From assembly GCA_946406115.1 (NCBI GenBank), contig OX291550.1, positions 27,318,722 through 27,382,721 on the forward strand: a DNA stretch of 64,000 bases, read 5' to 3'. Position numbers and translations under genes: made by a program. The notes beneath the pieces are model-generated. The model worked only from the letters and a program-made list of their open reading frames with translations. It did no database searches and was not told where the DNA came from. Origin of the DNA: Apoda limacodes (taxonomy: Eukaryota > Arthropoda > Insecta > Lepidoptera > Limacodidae). Every line of letters begins with the position of its first letter. Position 1 is the stretch's first letter. Shown in pieces: positions 1 through 11,700 of this stretch.

Positions 1-408
1 CGCATTCACAATATTAGTATGAACGAGTATGGTATATGTTGCTACTTTAAACATATTTCAGTAACTATATAATCTAATCAAATTAATCAAATCTTAGAAC
101 CACATGCATGTTATAACCTAAGGTAGGTAAGTAGTTTGGATTATATTGTCAGATCCACAATAAATTTAAACGGGACAACTCTAGCGGTGAACCGCGATCA
201 TATACAAAAAATAATTTTTAAAAGCTGTAATACAAAAATAACATCGTAATTTATAACAACAAATCAAAAAATGCTTCGTCTATATATAATGTTAATCACC
301 TGCGATAACATATTCACTTGGATCTACTCAATAGAGATATTTAATTTTGAACGAAAAGTTCAAATTAGTCATTTTTGCTGAGTTTGGTTTTCCTAAGTAA
401 CTTCAATT

Positions 409-1950
409 TTATTTCGTAACTTTACTTCGCGAACTTCCTTTACTGATCTCTGGTAAATAATCCATGTCTTCATGAGTACTACCCCGCGTTAGCTTATACT
501 GGGTTATGTGGAGTTGCGCTTCTCCAGTGTTACGGATCTGAATTCCACTCTTCGGATATATTCGGCTGGTTAGCACTACTTCTCCTGAGCCGCAGTAGAC
601 TTCGACCGAACTAACGTCGACGAATATTCGCCACCGAAGCGCGTCCACAGGTGACCAATCTGCTCTTCTCACCCCGTCTAAACCTCCTCTATCCACCATC
701 ACATATCCATGCTCAGCCGAGTAAGTGACGGTAAAGCGCATTGAGTCTTCCCACTCCAGTGATAAACTAGCATCTAGCGTCAGTAAACTGGTATTCACTA
801 GCAGTTCAAAAAACTTGGTACCTGCAACGAAAGACTCCCCAGTTTGATACCATGCCTCTTCTAATACTTCGTTTCTTAGTCTCCCCATTTCTGTGACCGG
901 ATTCATAAGAAGGGTACCTTGCTCAGTGAGTTTCAGTTCTCTAACCAATGTTAGCATTTGAGCCCAGCGTTCCTTTGTTTGCGTAGTCTCAGTGTCGTGC
1001 ATTCCTAACCAGGCTATGAGAAGCACCCGACCGTCTGGAGCGTGCAGCGTCCGAGCCGCGTAGAAGTCGTGACCACGATCCAACTCATGGAAAGTCTGCG
1101 TCGAAATCTCTAAGTCCTCGAATTTCAATTTATAGTAATTAAATCTTCCTGTAACGTATCCCGTTTGGAAGGAATTCTTGAACCTGTATTCTTCATTTTG
1201 GATACCATGAACTGATATAATCAAGAGATGAGTGCCGTTTATTGAAACAAGATCGGGAAACTCCCAAAAGTCGCCCATATCTCCATAAGATTCTGCCAGT
1301 ACACCGTGAGGATTCCATGTGTACATATCTGGAGAGGAATAAATAAGTAGCCTTCCCCGTCCAATAGGTGAAGAACTTCCTAGTATCATGTAATAGAACT
1401 CCCCATACTTCCAAACCTTGGGGTGCTTCATCTTGCTGACAGTTTTCAATGGACTTTCTCTTATAAGTGGATTGTATAGATATTTCTGGAAAATAACACC
1501 ATCACTGCTGATAGCCACATTTTGCGAATATGTAGTCCTGTTGTTTGGAAGTATTTCAGATCCTGTGTAAAATAGCGTCAAGTATCCGTTGTTCTCGAAG
1601 GCTGATCCAGATAGGCAGCCCCTTTTCTCGTAATACTCCTTGGGAATTAGGGTGGTGGGATAGTAGACCCATCGCACGAGATCTTCACTGACCATGTGGC
1701 CCCAGTGCACAGCACCAGATGTTCCTTTATATGGATAAAACTGGTAAAATACATGGTATCGATTATGGAAATACGTGAACGCAGCTGGACCATCGAGCCA
1801 CCCAATCGGCGCTGAGATATGATAGTGAGGCCGATGCTTCTTTTTTAACGAAAATCTGTTTTGCTCGATAAAGTTTTCTATTTCGTTTAAATCTCCCGAC
1901 ACTTCAGTGTTAACCGCCAGTAGAAGTGCTACCCACCTGAATAGCTCCAT
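409..1950 (-). CDS. GH32 beta-fructofuranosidase-like secreted protein, probably inactive
   Basis: This is an intact single-exon frame of 513 residues. The start is the ATG at 1950, because it begins a signal-peptide-like stretch (MELFRWVALLLAV) and the upstream in-frame TTG is not a eukaryotic start. The five-bladed propeller region is clear: YHVFYQFYPY (65-74), HWGHMVSEDLV (82-92), GCLSGSAF (111-118), PKVWKYG (177-183), then a C-terminal beta-sandwich. In GH32 enzymes the nucleophile is Asp in WMNDPNG, the stabiliser is Asp in RDP and the acid/base is Glu in ECPD. Here these read WLDGPAA (51-57; Gly54 replaces the nucleophile), KHP (175-177; His176 replaces Asp) and EFPD (Glu230 kept). Lepidopteran sucrases are known bacterial acquisitions and lack introns, as here. 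The family call is firm; loss of sucrose hydrolysis is inferred. An AATAAA signal overlaps the stop codon. Confidence 0.93.
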   Translation of the reverse strand: MELFRWVALLLAVNTEVSGDLNEIENFIEQNRFSLKKKHRPHYHISAPIGWLDGPAAFTYFHNRYHVFYQFYPYKGTSGAVHWGHMVSEDLVRWVYYPTTLIPKEYYEKRGCLSGSAFENNGYLTLFYTGSEILPNNRTTYSQNVAISSDGVIFQKYLYNPLIRESPLKTVSKMKHPKVWKYGEFYYMILGSSSPIGRGRLLIYSSPDMYTWNPHGVLAESYGDMGDFWEFPDLVSINGTHLLIISVHGIQNEEYRFKNSFQTGYVTGRFNYYKLKFEDLEISTQTFHELDRGHDFYAARTLHAPDGRVLLIAWLGMHDTETTQTKERWAQMLTLVRELKLTEQGTLLMNPVTEMGRLRNEVLEEAWYQTGESFVAGTKFFELLVNTSLLTLDASLSLEWEDSMRFTVTYSAEHGYVMVDRGGLDGVRRADWSPVDALRWRIFVDVSSVEVYCGSGEVVLTSRIYPKSGIQIRNTGEAQLHITQYKLTRGSTHEDMDYLPEISKGSSRSKVTK

Positions 1951-1972
1951 TTGCGATGGAATCAAAGTAAAG

Positions 1973-1977
1973 ACTGA
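1973..1977 (-). promoter_or_regulatory. Possible arthropod initiator for the GH32 gene
   Basis: On the minus strand TTCAGTC matches the arthropod initiator core TCAGT and lies about 25 bases before the ATG at 1950. AT-rich TATA-like stretches lie further upstream (about 2011-2020 and 2028-2041), but their spacing is not ideal. A start site here would give a very short leader. The motif is short enough to occur by chance. Confidence 0.25.
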
Positions 1978-2041
1978 ACGTAATTACTAGCAGACAGTTA
2001 CTAGACAAAGCCATATCCTGTTATTGGGCTATATTTTAAAA

Positions 2042-2395
2042 CCTTTGTTTCACATATAGTCTGTGGTAAGAACAATTGAGTTATTGTCTAATCTTACAAT
2101 AACGGATGTCATCATTTCGTCGGAAGACGTGATAATACCGGAATAGATTATACGCTATCCTTAAACAAAAGAAATGTAACGTAAACATATGATTTAAGTA
2201 CAATTACAGGTGCTCTCACCAATCCGGTACCCGGCTTTTTGCAAGACTGACTCAGCATCAAAATTTTAATTTTGACAGATCTGCTGGTGTTTAGACATTA
2301 GGTGGTAGATTTTATAATTCAATTTATTATTTATATACCCATCTTATTGGTAAAATTCTTATTTATCTTGAACTGCCTGTCAAACAAAAATAATA
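2042..2395. other. Intergenic, nothing recognised
   Basis: AT-rich sequence between the GH32 gene and a LINE fragment. No frame, splice pattern or repeat end could be supported. Confidence 0.5.
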
Positions 2396-2399
2396 ACTT

Positions 2400-3024
2400 A
2401 CTTTAAAATTACGCGAGTTGGGTCACACACTCACAAGACTATGCCAATTTTCTACTCAACAAGAGTCAAACGTGAACCCTACTCACCCTTAAACACGCTT
2501 TTATCCTCGGTCGTCTTTATCCCATGCTAGACAAGTACAGTAAGATGTCGCTTAGAAATAAGCTGGCTCTTTACACAATTTGCATCCGCCCCATAGTAGC
2601 ATATGCTAACGTCGTTTATGCCTTGTCTAAACGCAATCTCCACAAACTCCAAATAATCCAAAACCGCTTTGTCAGAGCGGCCTCCAAAATCGCCTTGTAC
2701 GTCCGCAATGCGGATCTACACAGGGACTTCGAGCTCCCCACGATTCTCCAACATTTCAAAGACCTAGCAGTCCGCGTTTTCGAGCGTAAACAAAATCACC
2801 CGAATCGATTAATTGTGCAATCCACAAGGTATCATCCCCTGATCACCTTAAACTCAGTTCTTCCGACTTGCAGAAACGAGATAATACCCAAAACTGGTAC
2901 TTTGAGACCTTCGAAGGGGGGAGGCCTTGCAAGATATTTTTATTGCGCTAAAACAGCATACAACTCTGGAATATGGGTCAGAATGACTTTAAACAAGTTC
3001 AGAGCGACAGAGAAGACGAAATAA
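2400..3024 (+). mobile_element. Jockey-clade LINE fragment, reverse-transcriptase C-terminal part
   Basis: The frame from about 2475 to 3024 gives FILGRLYPMLDKYSKMSLRN, then LYTICIRPIVAYANVVYAL, then LQIIQNRFVRAASK and NADLHRDFELPTI. These are the thumb and C-terminal motifs after the polymerase core of jockey-type retrotransposons (RNK..LYKTCIRP..TYA, LQ..QNRF.R, VRN.DLH.DL). The polymerase palm with its YADD box is absent, so the copy is 5' truncated. It ends in A-rich AAATAAATAAATAA, as expected for a LINE 3' end. It is unrelated in detail to family A. Confidence 0.8.
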
Positions 3025-3039
3025 ATAAATAATAAAACA

Positions 3040-3180
3040 AACCCTTGGCAGCTGTAGTCCAAAATATATAGCTGAGCCTGATTTTTATGGTATTTTATTT
3101 TTACACAAAAGGTGCCAATTACTAAGCCTACACTATATGTCTGTCTGCTTGTCTGTCTCGTTGTAATAACAATCCTCACA
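3040..3180 (+). repeat. Short RTE 3'-region remnant
   Basis: The stretch around 3115-3160 reads ACTAAGCCTACACT followed by TGTCTGTCTGCTTGTCTGTC. The RTE 3' region at 28690-28725 has the same arrangement. No tail is preserved. Confidence 0.45.
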
Positions 3181-3200
3181 TTTACTTACACAGTATATAT

Positions 3201-4403
3201 AGATTAAGAAATCCCGCAAAAGAAATAAAAAAAAAAACTTAGTCGAAATTTTTTTTTAAGAAATAGGTCATGAGAGAAAAGGTAGATTGCGAAACGTAAA
3301 ATTTTTTGGATGCACACCGGACGGTGCGGCGCGTGGCAGTTCAGCACGTAACTCTTATGTTAGGTACTTAGTCGTTTTCAAGTCGTCTATCTAGTATTAC
3401 ATATTATATTTTATTAAGGGAATACGATTAGTCATACGAATGAATTTTCCATTTATTTTGACATTTAGTGATTAAACATTGTGAAATTTTGTACACATGA
3501 TCTTAAGCTGAATATCTGTCTGAAAAATGTTTTTACTACTAACTCGAAATCTTTATTGAGACCATTTGTATGAAAAACTAGAACCCTCTATAACTATTAA
3601 CGTATATAAAATGATAGAAAACAGGCACACTGCAGACCTAGATATTTAATTCTAGAACTTGTCTTAAAAATTTCGTAATGTTTGATTAGTAAGTGTCAAA
3701 TAATAAGTGGAAAATCTTTTGTAAGAAGCGCGCTTCGAGGCACCGCGAATCGTATGTTCTTACATAAATTTTAACTAATAATAATACATATATTTGTGAA
3801 AGTTTGTTTATTTGTTTGTTATGGCTTAAATTCGCTACGGAGCGGCAATTTGAGCTGTATTTTTGCACAAAAGATTACTAAAGGGACGAAGGACATACAT
3901 TTTTAACACGGAAAAAGCAAGTTACCGCGGGCAGCTGAACAACCAATTCGAATAGAGCTGATTTTTGGGGTTTTTGGCACAGATATTGTTGAAGGACAAA
4001 GACTACTTTTTATTTTCATCTTTCTATTATATCTACTTCTTATTATATTATCCCGGAAAATTTCAAAGTACCCAGAAATAACTATTGCGAATTCCCGTGG
4101 ACGAACTATAGCTGTGGCTATAGCTTACTTTACCATAGGAAACTTTGCTGTCGTAGATATTAAAGCCAATAACCAAATTCAGCGCAGGCTTTTACTACGA
4201 GTAAATACAAAATACCTTTCATATAATATCCTTCAATAACCACGAACCATCTTAGACTATCAGTTGGACTGTTGGTAGATTGTTTAGTATGTTTTTCACA
4301 ACAAAGAGCACCTTTGAACATTTCACCGTCAAGTCTGAATTGACTCTGAGCATCCTAAATGTGAATATCAGCTAATTTAATGTCTAGGTTTGTAAATACC
4401 TAG
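3201..4403. other. Gene-free AT-rich stretch
   Basis: No supported coding frame, RNA or element boundary was found. The only longer frame (3686-3868, minus) has no protein-like character. Confidence 0.5.
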
Positions 4404-4405
4404 TA

Positions 4406-5367
4406 GGGGGAGAGGGGGCACATTGATGCACAAAAATTCAACCTCTTTTCTAATGGACAAAAAGCATCATATTTGGATATTTATTTTGACGTGTGCATTG
4501 GCCAATATGTCAGTTTACATTTTGGTTACGAAATTGCCGCTAAAAGTAATTAGGTATAAAGATATACTGATTTTAATATAAAAACGTTTTTGCATCAATG
4601 TACCCCACCAGAGGGGTACTTTGATACATAAGGGTGGGGCAATTTGATGCTTATTTAAAATCCATGAAAACTATATATACCATAACCTAAATTGTTTAAT
4701 TACCTAAAATTAACAAATAAACCATATTATTAATTGAGATCATAAAATACTTTATTAAGCGTGTAAACATTACTTACAATCAGTCTCTTACGTTTCTTAA
4801 AGAAAATGAAGAAGAAAACAATATTGTCATCATCTAACTAGACTTTATTACTATCTTAATTATCAAATTAGTTATATACCTAACTACTCAGTAATCAGAC
4901 ATCAAACTTGAACATGGTTAATGCAAATATATTATAACGTAATAAAACCTCCTATCAATAATACGTATCATTGTACCCCGCACCTTACTGAATCAAAGTG
5001 CCCCAATGGACTTTTTCCACAAACAACTAATTTTTAAAATTATTTATTAATATTGTACTAAAAAAAATATTTAAAAACACTTTTAAATATATTTACTTGC
5101 CTTTGGCAAACATAAAACAAAAAAAAACTAATAAGACGGTGCTTAGACACGATCACAAATCGGCTGAAATTTTAGTTGGCAGCAGCATAAACACGTTTGT
5201 GACCGCTGAAGGCCAATGACGAACTAGTGGCGACCGGCGTCACAACTGTCATTCTTGCGCATGTACTTGAGCGTTCTAGAGACGTGCCAGACTGCGTAGT
5301 GTTTTTCAGTTTTTAAATATAGGTACTGTATAAATGTGCCCCGTGCATCAATGTGCCCCCCCTCCCC
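4406..5367. mobile_element. 962-bp inverted-repeat element (non-autonomous DNA transposon)
   Basis: The left end GGGGGAGAGGGGGCACATTG (4406-4425) is mirrored on the other strand by CACATTGATGCAC and a G-rich run ending at 5367. The shared GGGGGCACATTGATGCAC arm is about 26 bases with the G-run. TA flanks both sides (4404-4405 and 5368-5369), consistent with a TA target duplication. The same phrase recurs inside: GCATCAATGTACCCC near 4592, GGTGGGGCAATTTGATGC near 4635, ATCATTGTACCCCGC near 4968 and AATCAAAGTGCCCC near 4992. There is no transposase frame. The superfamily is not assigned; TA flanks fit Tc1/mariner but also others. Confidence 0.65.
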
Positions 5368-5497
5368 TATATGTGTCTATAACAACATTGGTTGTATGTT
5401 AGTACTTGTACTAATTTTATGGTTTTGCCTAGTCACCTACATGTAAAAAATCCCTACAATGTACCCACCACACGTAGAGGTAAATAACTATTTGAAG

Positions 5498-5671
5498 TCA
5501 TAATCGATAGGATAGAATCAAAGATAATGAAATTAAAATATCATGCCTTATTCTCAGTCTACTTAACGATAATCCGGCCGTGTCCATCTCGTGGAGCTGC
5601 GTGTCACTCTCGTAAATTTTCTTGACATCCCGTTTAGAACGGTGAGAGTTTACTTTAGGTATAGGATACAT
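5498..5671 (-). CDS. Possible 57-residue small ORF or exon
   Basis: ATG at 5671 opens a 57-codon frame beginning MYPIPKVNSHRSKRDVKKIY. Its first 40 residues are charged and protein-like, while the last 17 are hydrophobic and AT-coded, so the frame may really be an exon that runs on into an intron. No splice donor is convincing. I do not recognise the product. Confidence 0.25.
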   Translation of the reverse strand: MYPIPKVNSHRSKRDVKKIYESDTQLHEMDTAGLSLSRLRIRHDILISLSLILSYRL

Positions 5672-5679
5672 TTATTGAA

Positions 5680-8030
5680 TGGATAGGGAAGGAACTATAA
5701 CAGGACCCTCCTTTGATATATATGCACATAGGTAGCTGAAGAACCAGTTGCAGGTATCCATTCCTCTAACCGTTTTTCACCCACGCAACGAAGTGTAAAA
5801 TTTACAATAGTATAATTTAATTTAAAATTAATAGAACATCGTCACAATTTTAAGACGATTGAATTTTAAACGAATGAAATAAAAAGCAAATTTTAAACCA
5901 ATATTTATTTATTACAATATTCGAGAAAAAATACACTTAAAAAATAATACAGATGTAACAACTTGTAATTCAACGATTTATATATCACAGTAATAACAAA
6001 CAGTTATTAAACCACACCATTTATATACATCATAATTTGTATTAAAATATTAGCAACCTAAAAAAACTTATTGAGATAGAGATATTAACATCATTTATCA
6101 AGACAATTAGAATAACAAAATAGTTCTTAACTCTTAACTTAATAAATAAAAATGTAATATAACATCAAAAATATTAAAAGAGTAAAAATATCATGTTGAG
6201 CTTAGACACTAAAAACTTAATTAGGGTAACATTCAAAGCCAAGTTACCTTGTAAGTTATCAAAAATGTCAAGGTCATAGACACAGAGAACTGTACAGCGC
6301 GTTTCCTAGCAAACTGTGAAAAGAAATGGTCGCAAAAGTGTGACAGAGACGAAGCGAAAGTCTCTTGTCTCTTTCTAACTTGTTTTAATAAACATCAATA
6401 AACAAAATGGCTAAAATTGATAGAAAGAGAAAAGAGAGTGTAGGTTCACTTAGTCTTCTAAAGTGTGGCCCATTTTGTGAGGCCATTGCGCTGTCCATAG
6501 ATTACAGAACTCGTAGTCTTAGGTCAAGGTATATTAAAAAAAGGTGTCAACATTAAAATATTCGAGTTCGAGAATGTAGGTAGGTCAAAAACAATAAGTA
6601 ATTATTTATTAATTATGTCAAAAGATAATGTGATAAGATTGTCAATGTTTAGAAATACAATTACACTTGCTACATTTATATAAAAAAAGATGTGTTAAGT
6701 CCCACTGCTTAATGAATTAATTATTTATGTTATTTATTAGTGTAGAAAATAAAATTAACATCATTTCATTTGCTTAAAACTTACGTTATTTTATAACAAA
6801 CTTGGTTTTATTTAGACCTTATTATTTCAGAATTTATTTGGTCATATTTTTTGTTATAAACATAAGGGTCAGCTCAGACCAAGCCCTGACGCGACGTGAA
6901 TTGGCTTGACGATGCAACAAGCTACACACGATACCTCGAGCTGCGCCGTGCGGTGACTTTTGTGCTCTCACTATAATTTGTATCTTTTTTCTAGTAAACA
7001 AGGTCCATAATGTGTTTCCATCCAAAATTCCGCGTCGCGTCGCGTCTCGGTATAAGGCGACCCTAAGACATGATTAATCCACCTAAAATTAAATTTTACC
7101 ATGAGCAATCAAGTTTAATTGAAATTCCCTCTTAATTCCAATGTCACTGTGATTTTCTTGCCACATAATCAAATAGTATTATTAAGATTACACACCACTA
7201 AATACAATTGTGTGAGTGTTTACAATACTAAGCTTTTATGCGAGATAATTTAAGATTGCCCTGCGAGTGCAATAAGGATCAAAATCGCATAAGTCAGGCC
7301 CCTAGTATCCGGTAGGCGCGCTGGTAAAAAGGGTACACCGCCGCTGGTCTATCATACTGCATAGGTGCCGTTACTTTGTTACGGCCGAGTTAACCTGCTA
7401 TAAGATCTTACTATGGTTAAAAATAAACAATACGCTGTATATTATTCAGTGGTCAGTTCGTTGAATTTTGTATAGATTATATAGACATTCGAGAAAAATA
7501 ACAAAAATAGGAAGATGGATAATTAAATGCATGGATGAAGGAAGCTTATAAACGTTTTATTAGTTGCAACTGCACTAACTAATTCTAATGGAATGCATAG
7601 GTTAAAAAAAGTTCCTTTAAGAAATGATTAAAAAAGTAGGTAAAAGTTGGGTAAAATATATGCTTTACCGCCCATTACCAATTTTAGACCGCACAAGTTT
7701 TACCTAGACAAAACCAGAGCAAGTGTTAAAAGATTTTTATCTTTTTTTCTTTCTTCATACTCGCTTTCATCAAATACACTAGTTCATAACATATTTATGT
7801 CCCACAATAAGAAAAAGTTGATTTCAAACTTTTGTTTTTCACCCAATTTAGATAATTATTAAATTCGGCTTATAAGTTCAGACGTTAAGTCCCGAATTAA
7901 ATAATTACTAAAATACCTCAAATTGCTTAGCAAAATCCTCTGTCACAGCAAAATTACTGATGAAACAATCACTTTGTTTTAGACAAATGGTAAAATTGAT
8001 GATGCATACTAAGTGTCGCGTGCGGCGAAA
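5680..8030. other. Gene-free AT-rich stretch
   Basis: Mostly low-complexity AT-rich DNA. At 6840-7060 there is a GC-richer patch with GACGCGACG near 6887 and CGTCGCGTC near 7035 in inverted orientation, a possible decayed terminal-inverted-repeat element. No coding exon could be supported. Confidence 0.4.
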
Positions 8031-8034
8031 ATAT

Positions 8035-8125
8035 CATTGCATAAATAGGCCTTAGCCTCATTCAAGGAGAGGTCTATGCGCTTGCAGCAGGGCATAACAA
8101 TATAATGGCTGAGGTGGTGGTGGTA
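8035..8125 (+). repeat. Degenerate LINE 3' tail of the GGCTGA(TGG)n type
   Basis: The stretch reads GGAGAGGTCTATGCGC, then GCAGCAGGGCATAACA, then GGCTGAGGTGGTGGTGG. This resembles the widespread lepidopteran LINE tail of form CCAGCAGTGGGACGTTA-GGCTGATGATGATG. It is heavily decayed. Confidence 0.4.
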
Positions 8126-8642
8126 ATCGCTAAATTAAATAAGCTATGATAAACTCCATTAATGAACTACTTTGCTTGTGCTATAGAGTTTATTACTTTT
8201 TATGTTTGTGTGTTTGTGTATTTCGATACCTAAGGCATATACATAGATAACAACACGCCTGGTTCCAGAAGGGTCAGACAGAGACCAAAATTTATATTTA
8301 TTTTCATTTATACATTTTATAGATTCAAATATTTTTATTGTACTCAATATCTGTCTTCAGACTATACAGACTGCCAAATATTCTTTATTAAAGCAAAATT
8401 TCATAACGGATTACAACTTAATATTACTAGTAAACTTATACATGCTATTAATGATAACTTGTAATTTGTTATAAAACGGGGCCTAAAAATAACATTATGC
8501 TTGTTTGCTTACCTTAGTGGCATATTACATTATTAAATTATAAAATCTGACATGGGATACAAAACATTTTTTTCTTATTCATCTTGTGGCTCTGAAGAGG
8601 AATATGTAACATTTTAGTTCTTATCTGAAGGCTGGTGAGTGG

Positions 8643-8798
8643 TCATTTGGCATGTGGCTTGGCGTGCGGATGTCTGAGAGTGGTGTGAAGGTCCGCCCAC
8701 AGAGCGGCGACGCGCGCGTGCGCAGTGCCGTGTGCACGGAACAGATCCGGGAGCGATTCCAGCGCTGATAAAGCGTATATACGCGCCACTTGGGCCTC
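8643..8798 (-). CDS. SNX8: SNX8 exon 6 (C terminus)
   Basis: Acceptor TTTCTTCAG|GAGGCC in phase 0. It reads EAQVARIYALSALESLPDLF, then HARVAALWADLHTTLR and a stop at 8643. It aligns with the C-terminal QETQLIHVYLP...WNDLRPKL part of vertebrate SNX8. A further exon between 8799 and 10998 would be needed to supply the usual penultimate helix; none was found. Confidence 0.85.
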   Translation of the reverse strand, partial: EAQVARIYALSALESLPDLFRAHGTAHARVAALWADLHTTLRHPHAKPHAK

Positions 8799-11700
8799 CT
8801 GAAGAAACAAAATGACATAATAGTGATTGATAGTTGTGATTACTTTGTATCTTAATAATCCAAAATATCCAATATTTAACTTTACTTAAGATAAATTTCA
8901 CAAATTATATAATCATTGTGTGTATGTTCTACCGCTTGTGCAATGGGATGTGTTCTGAGGAATTGTTCGAAATGATGTCCACGGCTACCATCGCACCACT
9001 CGCCATCGGCAGGGTATTCATCCTCAGACTTTAGAACCTAAATGGTCGCGGTCAGTGCGAGTAAATCATTGGCTTGTTGCTTTTCTATGCTATCGGTACC
9101 ATCGCCAAACCACTGTGGGGCGCCAAAATAAAAGTCGTCTATACATTAGGTAGCCATATTGCAACTTTACAAACGCGATTCCTTTTTGATATTCGTTGAA
9201 CTTGCGTTCGCCTAAACCTTGCAGATAAGCTTTGCGATTGCAAATGGCGGCTTGAAATCAATTATGGATATTTATTATATTTTTAAAGATGTTAAGTATT
9301 TTGTTGATTAGGTATTTAAATATAATGTTTGTATTCAATATTTGTATTAAAGGTATCTATTTGTCTTGAAGAAATATACCTACCTAAATAAAGATGCTAC
9401 CTAAAATGGTACCTAACCTATATTGAATCTTTAATTTATTGTTATATTTTCAGCAATATTTTGTAACGAAACATAATGGTGTTATTTAAAATCTTTGGCA
9501 AAGAATTTAATACTTATATATTAGTGTTATTTCTAATTTAACAGGTTCATAGTAAATGTTTAGCCAGATATTCGTCACTAGAAAGCTAGAATGTTTTTAC
9601 GTAAGTGCCTTATATTTTACAGCAATATATTTAAGATGAACTAGGTACCTACTTAAAACATTTCAATATTCAATGCAATAACTATCTAAATTCTTAATTT
9701 TAAAACCAACAATGAGTAAGTTGAATGAAAATTAAAGTAATAACAGCATATGATACTTGAATAAAAAAGAAACACCACATTAGAAAGCATAAACAAAAAA
9801 ACAAAAGCAATTTTCGATAATTGGCACAGATAATGTAGAATTTTCCAGCCGACACCCACGATACAGCGTTTTCGATACATGAGAAATAAGTCTACCACGA
9901 TTGTTTCGAAAACGCTATCTCTATTGCGATAATGCACGATTTTTCGATTATAACTTGTCTAAGTCCCCTGAATAGATAAAAGAATACAAAAGAAGTTAGA
10001 TATTTGTCAAGGCCTAAAACAGTCTCATGCACTGTACCCCAGGGCAATATACTAGAACCATCATTATTCTTATTATACATAAACGACTTTCTCAAAGCAA
10101 TTGTTTGTTGGTGACAGCACGATTCTAGTTCAAAAACACAGCAATGGAAATTATCAGGAAAATAGAAACAAAGCACTAGCAGAAGCGGTAACATGGCTTA
10201 CTAATAATAAATCTAATAATAAATTTAAAGAAGTCAAAAGTGATGCATTTTCATCACCGCTCTAACTAACCCGATATTGAAGTAAGCTATGACGATATCA
10301 AACTTGAAAATGTTCTGACAACTAAGTTCTAAGGACTCTTGATTGATTGTCAGTTGACGTGTGACCCTCAAATAGAAGAAATATGTAGAAAACTAAGCAA
10401 TTCCGCATACGGACTTTATAATTCTCCAAAAAAGTTAACCTGGAGGCAGTTCAACTGAAAGGGAATCAGTATTTAAAGCCCAAAAACGATGTGTTAGAGC
10501 AATATATGGCCTTATAACGAAAGAAAGTTGTGTTTCCGCTTTCAAAGCATTAAAAAACTGATACTTCCCTCACTGTACATTTTGGAAGTTTGTAATTTTG
10601 TTAAATTTAACCCGTCTCTTTTTGTTAAATGGTCCGAAAGACGTTTAAAACCTACACGAGCTCAATATTTATTTAAGTTTAATGAACAAAACATTTATGA
10701 AATGGCTCCATTTGTGTACAATAAAATTCCTTTTTATTGTAAATTTTTTTTTATAGACAAGTGTTATTACACAGTCAACGATTTCTTAAATGATTCCACA
10801 TTGTAAATATAATTCTTTTTTTTTTTATTTTTAGAATATGTTATGCTTACATGTAGTCATTTGTGTGCTCCTTTAATACTTTTAAACATTTGTAAGCCGC
10901 CAACAAGGCAAAGCGTAGAAACCCAATAAAATGTATAAAGATCTTTATGTTATTACCTATGTTTTTCAAATAAAATATATTGTATTGTATTGGCATACCT
11001 GAAGCGAGCACCGGAGCGCGTACCGATGTCGGTCCCTAAGCTGCCTTGCTGCCGCAGTCTGGCTGGTGTTAGCTGCGGCCGCTCGCTCGGCGTGCAGCCC
11101 GCGCGTCAGCCGCGCACACAGCTCGCGGTGGGCGCCCAGAGCCTCCAGCGCGACCAGCACGCGCCCTGAGCCGTCCTCCTCGCTCGGTTCTACCTCTGCT
11201 GACTCACCCATCTCGATCGCTAAGCTTGAAAAGTACAAAACCTACTATTAATATAAAAATAAATGTTTCTTTGTTTGGCCCTTATAAACTCCTAGAAACA
11301 TGTAACTAGCTATTATTACAATGTTTGGTATTGTTTCTACAACTTGTCCGTTTAAGATAGGACTTCTGCTATAAGTGACCGCTAGAAATGCTGTCTAAAA
11401 CTAACATATATATTAGAAACAATACTAACGTTCCATAACTTATAACTAGTTTTATATTTCAGTAAAACAACATTTTCGAAATTTGCTTTGTATGAAGAGG
11501 AAATTTAAAACAGTAAGAAGGGGTAGCGCGCTTAAGTTCGCAAATAGGGTGGAAAGGGATGAGTGATCTATACTTTTATACCCTGCATGTTTTTGTATAG
11601 GTACTAACTCTGCAGCAGCTCTGAGCGCAGCCCGCACTGGTACCCAGCGCGCGGAGTCCCCGCTAGCGGGCGCCGACAGTGCACTCAAACCGGCGCCAAG

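Noticed and set aside
9892..10194. 100-codon minus-strand frame
   Set aside because: It is the antisense of a LINE reverse transcriptase fragment (VPQGN...LYIND on the plus strand).
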